64,000 nucleotides of DNA. It comes from Catonia carolina (lineage: Eukaryota > Arthropoda > Insecta > Hemiptera > Achilidae). The position numbers and the translations under genes were made by a program. Numbering within the stretch: position 1 is the stretch's first letter; every line of letters starts with the position of its first letter. This document shows, piece after piece, positions 54,694 through 64,000 of the stretch. The notes below the pieces were generated by a model. It was not told the DNA's origin. It did not search any database and worked only from the letters and a program-made list of their open reading frames with translations. The DNA is taken from assembly GCA_035578175.1 (NCBI GenBank), contig JAQMRL010000006.1, positions 70,057,501 through 70,121,500 on the forward strand. Reading direction: 5' to 3'.

Positions 54694-55086
54694 TTTATTA
54701 CACAAGCGGAGTGTCAAATTATTTACACTCAATCTGTTCGTTGCAGGGCTAAAATAAATAGTTCTGTTTCTTATCATATGGTCAGCTAATTAAATGACTG
54801 AATCATTTAAGAACAGAAGAGTTAGAGGTGTAAAAGACACTAAGCAGAGTTAGCTCTTCTGAAAGTAATGAATTTCATTATATAGCCAGACCCTGTGGTG
54901 AATGAAGTGAAGGTGTCATTTGCAGAGTGGAAAATATATGCTTTTCAGAGGGCTCGGCATGTTGATAAGGATACTTTTCCACTAAGTGAGGAAGGGATTT
55001 GTATACCACCTCACTCCTCGTTTTACTTAGTAAAACCTCTACGGGTTCAAACCAGCCTTTTGGCTGATGACCAAAACAACAACAAC
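54694..55086 (+). mobile_element. SINE-C with target duplication
   Basis: GGGAAATTTAT occurs at 54683-54693 and 55087-55097, and similarity extends a few bases further. The first roughly 20 bp of the element are lost or altered (CACAAGCGGAGTG). Confidence 0.8.
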
Positions 55087-55097
55087 GGGAAATTTAT

Positions 55098-55587
55098 ATT
55101 ATTAAACTTAAAATCTTCAACTTTACTTCTCAATTTTTAAATAATATTTTTAGGATTTTAATGCCTTCATCCATTAAAAATCTGCGCTGCGCACTACCTT
55201 CTCTGAGATTGGATGAACAGTATTTACTGTAAATAACACAAAACAAAGTTTCTTATAAGGGAATTAAAAAAAACATTACTTCAGACTTTTACTAATAAAA
55301 GATAAATATCTATTACCATAGTTAACGGATTTTTCAAAACCGAAAATGTCTTGCATAATGAAGGAAGAAAAGTGCCAAGTAATTATAACATCTTAATTCA
55401 GTAAAAGGCATAAGTTATGCAGTACGTAGCACATAAATCCACTAGTGTTTTCTTAGAATGTAGAGACAGAGCATTGTGTCGTCTGTAAAACTAAAATAAT
55501 GTACCTACCTACACACAGCGTCTTTATGAGTCACAGAAACTTAATTTTTGAAAATTGTTACATAGCACCTTTATCCTTTTAGCTCTT
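55098..55587. other. No recognised feature
   Basis: AT-rich. CCTTCATCCATTA near 55163 is the rough inverse of AGTGGATGAAGG near 54555, which is too short to call an element. Confidence 0.45.
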
Positions 55588-55686
55588 CAATTGTAAACCA
55601 CCTCACTCCTCGTTTTACTTAAAAAAAGCCTCTAGAGGTTCAAACCAGCTTTTCGGCTGATCTCCTAAACACTAACAACAACAATC
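55588..55686 (+). mobile_element. SINE-C 3' fragment
   Basis: It runs from GTAAACCACCTCACTCCTCG to the (AAC)n tail, adjoining MITE-I. Confidence 0.7.
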
Positions 55687-55688
55687 TA

Positions 55689-56023
55689 TAGTCCAGCCTC
55701 TCTTAGTTTGCTCCTAATGTAAACAAATAATGACGTTACTGAGCATGCGCATTATATAAAAATGTGTACACGCTGATTAAAAAGTAACAACAAAATATTT
55801 TCAAAAGTATTTAAATACAAAATACTTTTAAAAGTATTTTTCTAAATGAAATTGTTAAGGTGTTGTTAAGGTGATGTTTTTAGTACTTTAAGTAGTTATA
55901 ATTTAAAAAATAGTTATATTAATAGGAATACGACATCCGTAAAGTCGCAGACTCTAGCGTGCACCCTGTAGTAGGTGGCTTTTATTTGTTGACAGTAGGA
56001 GCAAACTAACAACGGCTGAACTG
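55689..56023 (+). mobile_element. MITE-I copy 2
   Basis: It is flanked by TA (55687-55688, 56024-56025). Termini are AGTCCAGCC and GGCTGAACT, with the inner repeat TTAGTTTGCTCCTA. It is similar throughout to 20094-20406, with a local duplication of AAAATACTTT-like sequence. Confidence 0.8.
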
Positions 56024-56108
56024 TAACTGCTATTGTTTGTAGCCTACGTTTAATCATTAGTTGAAATAATTAATTATGTTAATAAATAAGTGTTGGAAAT
56101 TTAAAAGA

Positions 56109-56421
56109 CACCCACTTGGTTGTCCTAGAGGTAAATTCGTAGTCAAAGTCAGCTGTTAAACAGCTGATTTTTGAAGACGAAGGTTCCATGGTTCAAATTC
56201 TAGTAAAAGTAGTTACTTTTTATACGGGTTTAAATATTAGACAGTGGTTACCAATGTACTTTGATGGTTGGGGTTCAATTAACCATACTCTCTCAGGAAT
56301 GGTCGACCTGGGTCTGAACTAGACTACACCTTATTTACAAGTCATACATAACAACCTATTCTGATTGCGTCATGGGGTTGCTTATTGTTCTTAAATGAAA
56401 CTTATTGCAACGTGCGTACAT
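56109..56421 (+). mobile_element. SINE-B, moderately diverged
   Basis: The A box is weakened (TTGTCCTAGAGG), while the palindrome CAGCTGTTAAACAGCTG and B box remnant GGTTCAAATTC are present. SINE-C lies at its 3' end. Confidence 0.8.
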
Positions 56422-56423
56422 TG

Positions 56424-57690
56424 TTTAGGTCGTCAGCCGAAAGGCTGGTTTGAACCTGTAGAGGTTTTACTGAGTAAAACGAGGAGTGAGGTGGTTTACC
56501 TATGCCTTCCTCAATGAGTGAAAAAGTACGCTTATCAGCATGCCGGGCCTTTTGAAAAACATATTTTCTACTCTGCAAATGACACCTTCACTTCATTCAC
56601 CACAGGGTCTGGCTGTATAATGAAATTCATTACTTGTAGAGAAGATAACTCTGATTAGTGTCTTTTACACCTCTACCTCTTCTGTTCTTAAATGATTTAG
56701 TCATTTAATTGGCTGACTATGTGATAAGAAACAGAACTATTTATTTTAGCCCTGCAACGAACAGATTGAGTGTAAACAATTTGATCGATGCGGTAATCAA
56801 ATGGTATTATGATTCCTACATCTGCTTGATTCGTTAAGGGGGTGGGATCGAATACCACCTGGAAACAAAAGGCGCGATGTGACTTCGACGCGCACATTAG
56901 GCGTAACGCTTTGCTCGTTAAGGAATAGGGATGGTTGGAGGATAAACAGGAACATATACAGGGAATAACACTGCAATTAATAATAAGTGTAGCGGTACTT
57001 ACTCGATTTTGAGTGCGTAGATTTCCCAGGATGCTTCAATTCGTGGACGCCGTTGTAGAAAAGCACTAAATGTTCGATTAGATCTGTACAGATTTCACAC
57101 AATAAACAAAGGCACGTTAAGAGTAAACATAAAGTACTGCTAACACTTGGATAATTGCAGTTAGGATAGCGGTTAACAAGTTCGAGACACGAGGTAACAC
57201 AAATTCCACAAAGTCCGGTAATCACTTGAATAATACACAACATGAATAGTTCGTTACATAATTATAAGCGCGTTCACAATGAATAGCTTCGTTGCTTGGG
57301 GCCGTAACTAATAAATTATCGGCAACATTAAGTTGGAATATCCAACGCGTTAAATGCAGGTGACGCCAGCTCTCGAGGCTGCGAGCGTCCGTTGACACGA
57401 CCGCACAGTTAGCTGGTTTGACTTGAAGAGAAAGGGATTTAGGAAGAAGGAACAATGGCGAAGGGAGCACAGTAAATTAGTCGAATTTTGCTATTGGCGG
57501 AGGACGAGCCACGTGATCCAGGATCACACATGCGTAGAACTAATTAATGATGTAATCGTTACAGAATCAATAATACGGATGTAATCGAGCGGGAAAGATT
57601 TGTTCTAGAAGATTCGACGGCGCGCGGTATTTGAACCTATTGTAATACTGAACACAATTTGACACCCAACCTGTCTGTTAGGGGCATGTA
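56424..57690 (-). mobile_element. SINE-C split by a candidate solo LTR
   Basis: Parts 56424-56781 and 57655-57690 make one SINE-C when the 873-bp insert is removed, restoring AATTTGACAC in its 5' region. Confidence 0.85.
56782..57654. mobile_element. Candidate solo LTR, 873 bp
   Basis: It begins TGATCGATGCGG and ends AATACTGAACA, that is TG...CA. The 5-bp duplication CAATT lies at 56777-56781 and 57655-57659. It is richer in GC than its surroundings and has AATAAA signals (near 57102 and 57310) and no sustained frame. These features fit an LTR left by recombination of a retrotransposon. Because TTGA is also shared, a 9-bp duplication with other termini is an alternative. Confidence 0.65.
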
Positions 57691-58157
57691 CGTGCATTAG
57701 GAATGAAATAAATAAAAAACGTTTTTTAAATAAAGTTTTTATTGTTTAATCCAAATCCCGAACGAACTTTTGTTTAAGTATGACAATACTAAAGATATCG
57801 GGCGAGAAAGTAAATTTGTGGAATGAAGAAAGAAAAGTAGTGATTTGTCGCGAATAATAAATATGCACCATGCAGATGGGCTCCATTAAATGTTCATGGA
57901 GTAGTCTACGGAAGGTTTATCTGTAAATTAGGTATGCTTAAAAACCATCTATTTTGGTCTAACAAGTTATTCATGGGCAATTTATTCCATACACTCTCTC
58001 TCTTCTTATTTCACCTCAAACCTTTTTATCTTGTCGAGAAAAGTTCACGCCGCGTATTCTCCAGATGGTAGAGGAACTGAAACAGACACGTAGTGAATAC
58101 AAAACGCGCAAACTTTTTGTGAAGAAGAATAATCATGAATTACATTTCGAAATAGGT
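57691..58157. other. No recognised feature
   Basis: AT-rich sequence upstream of a tandem duplication. Confidence 0.45.
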
Positions 58158-58346
58158 CATGAATAATGATAATCTTCATCAAAAGAACTTTCAAAGTGAA
58201 TACATCAATTCAACTTATTATTCCTCGTACTCATCTTTGTCACGGTCCCTTCCTACCTTCCTTTCTTCGTTCCTTCACCTTTTCATATTTCCTCTATTTT
58301 ATATTTCAAAAAGTGTTTCGGTAAACCGCATCTATTTTCTCATCTT

Positions 58347-58667
58347 TTTTATTCCTAATTTGTGTACGTTGCAATCTGTTCAATTTACAACAATAAGAGC
58401 AACCCCATGACCCAATGAGATGAAGATGATGTGTATGACGTGTAAATGAGGTGTAGTCTTGTACAGACCCAGGTCGACCATTCCTGAGAGAGTATGGTTA
58501 ATTGAACCCCAACCATCAAAGTACACCGGTAACCACAGTCTAGTATTCAAATCCGTATAAAAGTAACTACCTTTACTAGGATTTGAACCAGGAACCTTCG
58601 TCTCCGAAAATCAGCTGTTAAACAGCTGATTCTGGCGACGACTTTACCTCTAGACCAACCCGGTGTA
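58347..58667 (-). mobile_element. SINE-B with target duplication
   Basis: CTCATCTT occurs at 58339-58346 and 58670-58677. Unit 2 of the tandem duplication has the empty site TTTTCTCTCATCTTATAAT near 59478. The boxes are intact on the minus strand. Confidence 0.85.
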
Positions 58668-58686
58668 CTCTCATCTTATAATTTTT

Positions 58687-59295
58687 AATTTCTCTTGCCT
58701 ATATGAATATGTAGGAAGGAAAATATTGTTTTCATGTCGATATTTCGAAATCGAGTTTTCACCGGATCTACACGTTTTCAGACTCCCTGAACCTAAAAAA
58801 GTGTGTTTTTTAAGATTAAGGCTTTAATATAGATAATAGCACAAAAATTTATAAAAAAATGTAGAGAATTTAAAATTCTACAACTTTTATTTCAAACATT
58901 TTTTTGTATAACGCCTAGTTTAGTGGTAATTAGCGATTTTCTGTTTTTTCTCACGAAAACGTGTGAAAAGTTTATTTTATAAAGATTTCGGCCTTAGTAT
59001 GCATTTTATGATAAAAGTGTATATAATAAAATTTATAGAAAATTAAAAGATCTACAACTTTTATTTAAAGCATTTTTCTCTACAGACAGTAGTTTAGTGT
59101 GAAAGAGTGTTTTTCCGTATTTTAAAGCCAAACTGAGGTTGATTTTCATTTTGCGTCTTTCACTCATGATTTAAGTCAGGTTATGTTTATTGAGGTTAGT
59201 TTTTTGTTTATTTTTAATGCTTTATAACTAATGTTAGGTTTATTGTTAATTATTTGCATTGGGAAGAGAAAGTTGTGTGAGTGTTTCACACCAGA
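58687..59295 (+). mobile_element. HEL-A with internal deletion
   Basis: About 340 bp are missing at about 58800, from before the GT tract to the start of the first module. The junction lies at GTGTGTTTTTTAAG, with T-rich microhomology. Both ends are present (CACACCAGA). Confidence 0.85.
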
Positions 59296-59498
59296 TGATG
59301 ATAATAATGATAATCTTCATCAAAAGAACTTTCAAAGTGAATACACCAATTCAATTTATTATTCCTCGTACTCATCTTTGTCACGGTCCCTTTCTACCTT
59401 CCTTCCTTCGTTCTTTCACCTTTTCATATTTCCTCTATTTTATATTTCAAAAAGTGTTTCGGTAAACCGCATCTATTTTCTCTCATCTTATAATTTTT

Positions 59499-60033
59499 AC
59501 TTTCTCTTGCCTATATGAATATGTCTGCCCATAACAGATAGGTAGAGTGTCAAATTATTTACACTCAATCTGTTTGTTGCAGGGCTAAAATAAATAGTTC
59601 TGTTTCTTATCACATGGTCAGCCAATTAAATGACTGAATCATTTAAGAACAGAAGAGGTAGAGGTGTAAAAGACACTAATCAGAGTTATCTCCTCTGAAA
59701 GTAATGAATTTCATTATACAGCCAGACCCTGTAGTGAATGAAGTGAAGGTGTGATTTGCAGGGTGGAAAATATGTGCTTTTCAGAGGGCCCGGCATGCTA
59801 ATAAGCGTACTTTTCCACTCAGTGAGAAAGCCAGTGGTAAACCACCTCACTTGTCGTTTTACTTAGTAAAACCTCTACAGGTTCAAACCAGCTTTTCGGC
59901 TGATGACCTAAACAGCATATGAATATGTAGGAAGGAAAGTATTGTTTTCATGTCGATATTTCGAAATCGAGTTTTCACCGGATTTACACGTTTTCAGATT
60001 CCCTGAACCTAAAAAACGTGTTTTTAGCAATTG

Positions 60034-60074
<41 letters not shown>

Positions 60075-60787
60075 CAGAATATCTCAAGAACGAAACATCA
60101 TACGAACTTGAAACTTGAAACTTAAGTTACATACCACTACCGGACCCGACACAAACATTTTCATCAAAATCGGTTAACCGGAAGTAGTAGTTTATTCGTG
60201 TAATTTTTTACTTTTTGCGAGTTTCTCAAAAACGGCTCTTTTAATTTGTTTTAAAATCTCCTCATTTCCTAAATTTGTTATGCTCTACAAGATAGGGTAT
60301 GCGTTATGTTGGCTGAAATTCTTGGTGAGGCTGTTTTCTCGTAAAAAAATTGTTTTTTTAAGATTGCGACTTTAATATGAATTTTAGTGCAAATGTATGT
60401 AGTATTGTAGAGAATTGAAAATTCTGTAACTGTTATTTCAAACATTTTTTTGTATAACGATTAGTTCAATGGTAATTAGCAATTTTCAATTTTTTCTCTC
60501 AAAATCGTGTAAAAAATCGATTGTTTTAACGATTTCAGCCTTATTTAGCATTTCACGACCAAAAAGTATAATCAAATTCATAGGAAATTAAAAGATCTAC
60601 AACTTTTATTTAGAGCATTTTTCTCTACAGAACCTAGTTTAGCGTGAAAGAGTGGTTTTCCATATTTTTAAGCTTAACTAAGGTTGATTTTCACTTAACG
60701 TCTTTCACTCATGATTAAAATTACTAATGTCAGGTTGTTAATTATTTGCATTGGCAAGAGAAAGTTTTGTGAGTGTTTCATACCAGA
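59499..60787 (+). mobile_element. HEL-A carrying a SINE-C
   Basis: It is full length apart from the insertion at 59525-59916. The GT tract at about 60037-60071 is near-perfect. The end is TCATACCAGA. Confidence 0.85.
59525..59916 (+). mobile_element. SINE-C with 12-bp target duplication
   Basis: ATATGAATATGT occurs at 59513-59524 and 59917-59928, within the HEL-A 5' palindrome. This fixes the SINE-C start at CTGCCCATAACAG and its end at CCTAAACAGC. Confidence 0.9.
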
Positions 60788-60799
60788 TTTTTTTTTCTT

Positions 60800-60840
60800 T
60801 AGATCATCAGCTGAAGGGCTGGTTAGAACCTCTATAGCAG
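60800..60840 (-). mobile_element. SINE-C 3' scrap
   Basis: GATCATCAGCTGAAGGGCTG and TTAGAACCTCTATAG match the last 40 bp of SINE-C. Confidence 0.6.
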
Positions 60841-61007
60841 TAATTGTCAAAGTTTTTTTTGGTTATGGCACATTAATTTACGACTTAAGGTACAACATAA
60901 CATTCGTTTCCTAGAGACCGGGACCCGTAACCGAAGATACTTCTCAGTCTTTCAGTAATTTTCCATTGTAAACGGTTATGTATTTTTGGGTAATACGTCA
61001 GATAATT

Positions 61008-61778
61008 ATATATTAATATAATTATAATTATATAACTGAGACTGAGAAGGTTTCTACTTTAATACGTTGTTGTACGCGGATGACCAATTAATCCTCCAAG
61101 AAAGTGAAGATGAACTGCAAAGGTCTATTCATATGCTCGACAAGATATGTAAAGAGTATAATATGTCGGTATCTGCTAGTAAGACCAAAATAATGGCTTT
61201 TATTGGGAAGGACCCCATAAGGTCAAAATTGTATTAAATGATAGAGTGTTGGAGCAGGTAGCACACTTCACTTATTTAGGAGTTGATATAACGTATGACG
61301 TTGATAGAGAGATAAGCACTAGAATAAGCAAGTTTCAGCATGTCTGTGGTTATATCAATAGGACTTTTAAGAATCGAGCCAGGAAAGATACACAGTTGAG
61401 GCTTTACGATGTAATGGCGGTGCCGATTTTACTGTATGGAAGTGAGACCTGGGCACCAAAGAAGAGAGATTTAAGTCGATTGGAGGCAGCTGAAATGAGA
61501 TTTTTGAGATCTGTGAAGGGGTGTAGCCGGAGAGAACACATTAGAAGTAGCGTGATTCGAGAAGAACTGAAGAGAGACGAAACAATCATTGATAAAATGT
61601 GGAGGTACAGAAATAGGTGGCAGGAACATGTACTTAGGATGTCACCTGATAAAGCTAGTCTTCAGGCGCTGAAGTATCGCCCTCGAGGAAGGAGATATTT
61701 GGGGCGTCCAAGAAAGAGATGGTGTGATGTTGGAACAGGCGATTGGCCTAATCCGTAAAGGAGATGATGATGATGATG
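61008..61778 (+). mobile_element. RTE-like LINE, 5' truncated, with target duplication
   Basis: ACGTCAGATAATT occurs at 60995-61007 and 61779-61791. Translation begins near LLYADDQLILQESEDELQ with an intact YADD catalytic motif (61071-61082). A one-base shift near 61228 moves to the frame VAHFTYLGVDITYD, LLYGSETWAP, AAEMRFLRSVKGCSRREHIR and GRRYLGRPRKRWCD, ending at 61758. The 3' tail is (GAT)n, as is common for RTE elements. It lacks the endonuclease and most of the polymerase, so it is a dead copy. Confidence 0.85.
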
Positions 61779-61791
61779 ACGTCAGATAATT

Positions 61792-62307
61792 TAATTTCGA
61801 CTAGAAAAATACTTATACGTCAGTTTTTAGTGGATGAAGCAGAACACTATGATATTCTTTTAACGTTAGCAATGTTTTCAGAAAAACGGATGGCGACCGA
61901 CTCAATTTTTACATTACGAGAAGAGGGCTGTTTTCAAACACTCATAAAAAGACATTTTCTTGATAAGGAAGAAATTCCACTAAAATTTCATCCTCCTCTG
62001 TAGTAAAAGAGATGGTGAACAGACACAAACAGGCCGATCTCCTCGACTGCACTGCTTCAAAAGCGACCGATGCGATTGGTTAGCCTCGCCCATTGGTCAC
62101 TGGTCGCGGTCGCTTGCATACGTCAGTCCTTCGTATTAAACCATTGAGGCAGTAAGTCGCAGTCGCACGTCACTGTCGCTAGGAACCGAATGCTACCTTT
62201 AGAAAGAAACAGTACCTACCAAGTAATAGTAATGAAAGCAGTTAATACCCTGTTACATTTTTCAGCCAACTTCTTAATTATGCAAGCTGTGCTTTTCTAC
62301 ACAAACT

Positions 62308-62310
<3 letters not shown>
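61792..62310 (+). other. Possible PIF/Harbinger-type remnant
   Basis: A frame to 62003 includes FTLREEGCFQTLIKRHFLD, vaguely like the N-terminal part of PIF/Harbinger nucleases. It is followed by a GC-rich stretch with GCGACCGATGCGATTGG and the inverse-like GGTCGCGGTCGC (62054-62115). Evidence is weak and it may be unrelated sequence. Confidence 0.25.
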
Positions 62311-62351
<41 letters not shown>

Positions 62352-62352
62352 C
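62311..62352. repeat. (GT)n(AT)n microsatellite
   Basis: GT repeats run directly into AT repeats, with no HEL-A sequence around them. Confidence 0.9.
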
Positions 62353-62359
62353 ATCTCCA

Positions 62360-62970
62360 CAGCTGCAAAGTTACGACACTACAATACGGTGGTCCTACCA
62401 GAAGCCTTATATGCATTAGAAACCACAAGTACCGGGGGAATGGCAAAAATTAGACATTGAAATGCAAGAAAGGAAAATTCTGAGAAAAATACATGGTGCA
62501 GTTTCCAGAGCAAACTTCTGGCAAAAAAGACCCACAGAAGAACTATACAGGCATACTGAAACCATCACGACATTCATCTGAAAACGCAGACTGAGGTTTT
62601 TTACACATATAGCCAGAAGGAGTGACACCAGACTGACAAAAAGAATATTAAACATAATTTCCACTTCAAAGTTGGGCACCTCTTGGTACAAAGAAACTAT
62701 GGAAGACCTGCAAGAATTGTGCATCACAATGGAAGACATTCACGACCGCAAAATTTGTAGAGAAAAAATCAGAAACCAGGAAATTCAGTTCAGATCACAA
62801 GCCAAAAGAAGTGGGCGAAAATGGACAGACGGAAGAGAAAAATGCGCAAAGTGAGAGGATGAAAGGTTTTTGGGAAGCTAAAAGGCGGAACAAAACCACC
62901 ACCAAGAGCTAAATTTTTGTGTTTTTAGCGCTCTCCTTAAGGGGACTATACGCAAATAATAATAATAATA
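62360..62970 (+). pseudogene. Non-LTR retrotransposon 3' end, frameshifted
   Basis: Frames piece together as VVLPEALYALETTSTG, then IEMQERKILRKIHGAVSR, TEELYRHTET, a stop, RRLRFFTHIARRSDTRLTKR and WYKETMEDLQEL. This is the region downstream of the reverse transcriptase in a LINE. At least one frameshift and one in-frame TGA break it. It ends in a (AAT)n tail at about 62957-62973. It is distinct from the LINEs on either side. Confidence 0.7.
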
Positions 62971-62993
62971 ATATACGTATATTATATATAAAC

Positions 62994-63573
62994 TTTAATC
63001 AATGAGAAATGGGATCATTCTCAGGAGGTGAGATGCAGAATAGGAAAAGCGAGGGCCGCATTCAATCAGATGGCAAAACTGTTCAGGAGTCACAACCTTA
63101 ACATGTGCATCAAAATCAAACTCCTCCACTGCTACATTTTCTCAATACTCTTCTACGGGATGGAGTCATGGACATTGACCAAATCAACTGAGAAAAGACT
63201 CGAGGCTTTTGAGATGTGGTTGTATAGGAGAGTGTTGAGAATTTCATGGATGGACAAAGTGACCAACAAAGCTGTATTGGAGCGAATGAATAAGGATTTG
63301 GAAGTGATGAACACCATCAAGAGCAGGAAGCTTGCATATTTCGGCCATGTCATGAGGAACGAAGAAAAATACGGCCTGCTGAAATCCGTTCTCCAAGGAA
63401 AGATCTATGGCAGAAGAGGACCAGGAAGAAGAAGAATGTCATGGCTGAAGAACCTGCGTACCTGGTTCTCCAAGTCTACAACAGAACTTTTCAGGATGGC
63501 TGTAGATAAGATAGCCATAGTCAGACTGATCGCCAATATTCGGAACGAATAGGCACTAACAGAAGAAGAAGAG
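62994..63573 (+). mobile_element. RTE-like LINE 3' end, with target duplication
   Basis: ATATATAAAC occurs at 62984-62993 and 63574-63583. The frame INEKWDHSQEVRCRIGKARA, LFYGMESWTL, LYRRVLRISW, YFGHVMRNEE, GRRGPGRRRMSWL, ANIRNE is open to its stop at 63550. The 3' tail is (AGA)n. It is the same family as 44771-45366, truncated at almost the same codon. Confidence 0.85.
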
Positions 63574-63583
63574 ATATATAAAC

Positions 63584-64000
63584 GTATACTATCAAAAGTA
63601 TATTCTTATACTTATATTTATACATATAGAAGGTATAGAATGAATCAAAATAAAAACAAAGTTTTTCTACTAGTTTCGATTTCTGAGAATACGTATTCAC
63701 AACATCTCATTCATCACAATTCACTATTCTTGTTCAATACATTCCTTTGTATACAATACACAATCCTTACAATAAAAAAATCTATTCCATCAACCATTTC
63801 TAGAATATCACAGTAATATTACATTAAACAGTTGTTGGTAACAAAGAAAAGTTTACAAAATTTATAAATTGAATTTATATAATTTTCCATGACAATACAA
63901 TTTATAAACGTCACTTGTTTATTTAAAATTATATTTATGAATATTAAATTTTTTGAAATTGTTTACAGAAGGGAAGAAGTGAATCCCATAAACGAGATCG
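63584..64000. other. No recognised feature
   Basis: AT-rich sequence at the window end. Confidence 0.5.

Larger units (their letters stand above)
58158..60787 (+). repeat. Tandem segmental duplication including HEL-A
   Basis: Unit 1 (58158-59296) and unit 2 (59297-60787) each contain about 180 bp of shared sequence, from ATAATGATAATCTTCATC to TTTCGGTAAACCGCATC. Each then has TCTCATCTTATAATTTTT and a HEL-A in the same position. Later events differ: SINE-B in unit 1, SINE-C in unit 2, and an internal deletion in the unit 1 HEL-A. Confidence 0.85.

Noticed and set aside
57222..57470. 82-codon frame in the candidate LTR
   Set aside because: It is short and unrecognised, and lies in a sequence better explained as regulatory LTR DNA.
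61404..61589. Minus-strand frame over the RTE-like LINE
   Set aside because: It is antisense to a recognised reverse transcriptase protein.
1..64000. Host exons, rRNA, bacterial operons or phage genes
   Set aside because: A pass through both strands found no conserved protein outside transposable elements and no rRNA-like sequence. Small exons in AT-rich gaps cannot be excluded without transcripts.

Overview
The window is an AT-rich stretch of eukaryotic DNA made almost wholly of transposable elements nested in one another. No host protein-coding gene, rRNA or functional tRNA can be supported. The transposases resemble arthropod Tc1/mariner DD41D types. Together with jockey-like and RTE-like non-LTR retrotransposon pieces and several tRNA-derived SINEs, this suggests an insect, perhaps a hemipteran. 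The order is a guess from general knowledge, not something the sequence proves.

Family names used here are local labels. HEL-A (about 950 bp, roughly 20 copies plus fragments) has subterminal inverted repeats ACTTTCTCTTGCC/GGCAAGAGAAAGT, an internal GT microsatellite and a 3' hairpin GTGTGA-GTGTT-TCACAC just before its end. This is the architecture of DINE-1/Helentron-type non-autonomous rolling-circle elements. SINE-B (about 325 bp, 12 copies) has pol III A and B boxes separated by a perfect 13-bp-arm palindrome. SINE-C (about 390-400 bp, 24 copies or pieces) ends in an (AAC)n tail and makes 7-12 bp target duplications. SINE-D and SINE-E are rarer tRNA-like families. MITE-G (long terminal inverted repeats, TA target) and MITE-I (short terminal inverted repeats, TA target) are DNA-transposon derivatives. 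F, H, J/K, L and M are unclassified repeats that serve as target sites.

Layout. 1-4.5 kb: a tandemly repeated flank, MITE-G split by HEL-A, a 100-N gap, and a 149-bp satellite that seems to derive from the HEL-A end. 5-8 kb: SINE-B and SINE-C inside repeat block J/K, then a pogo/Tigger-like deletion derivative. 8.4-13 kb: head-to-head HEL-A copies and a fold-back DD41D mariner. 13-20 kb: SINEs, a broken transposase, and a MITE-G with 313-bp arms. 20-27 kb: HEL-A carrying a jockey-like LINE and a SINE-B, then a palindromic array in a 994-bp tandem duplication. 27-37 kb: SINEs, a 26-bp minisatellite, MITE-G with SINE-B, and an inverted copy of J/K. 37-45 kb: young HEL-A copies and repeat F holding four insertions, including a nearly intact DD41D element. 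45-57 kb: older elements, SINE-C copies and a candidate solo LTR. 58-61 kb: a tandem duplication with later SINE insertions. 61-63.6 kb: three non-LTR retrotransposon 3' ends.

The elements interact as a layered record. Many insertions have an empty counterpart at a second repeat copy in the same window, which fixes element boundaries, target duplications and relative ages without outside data. I found no accessory biological system such as a defence or biosynthetic locus. The most interesting content is the HEL-A family, its offshoot satellite, and the fold-back mariner.
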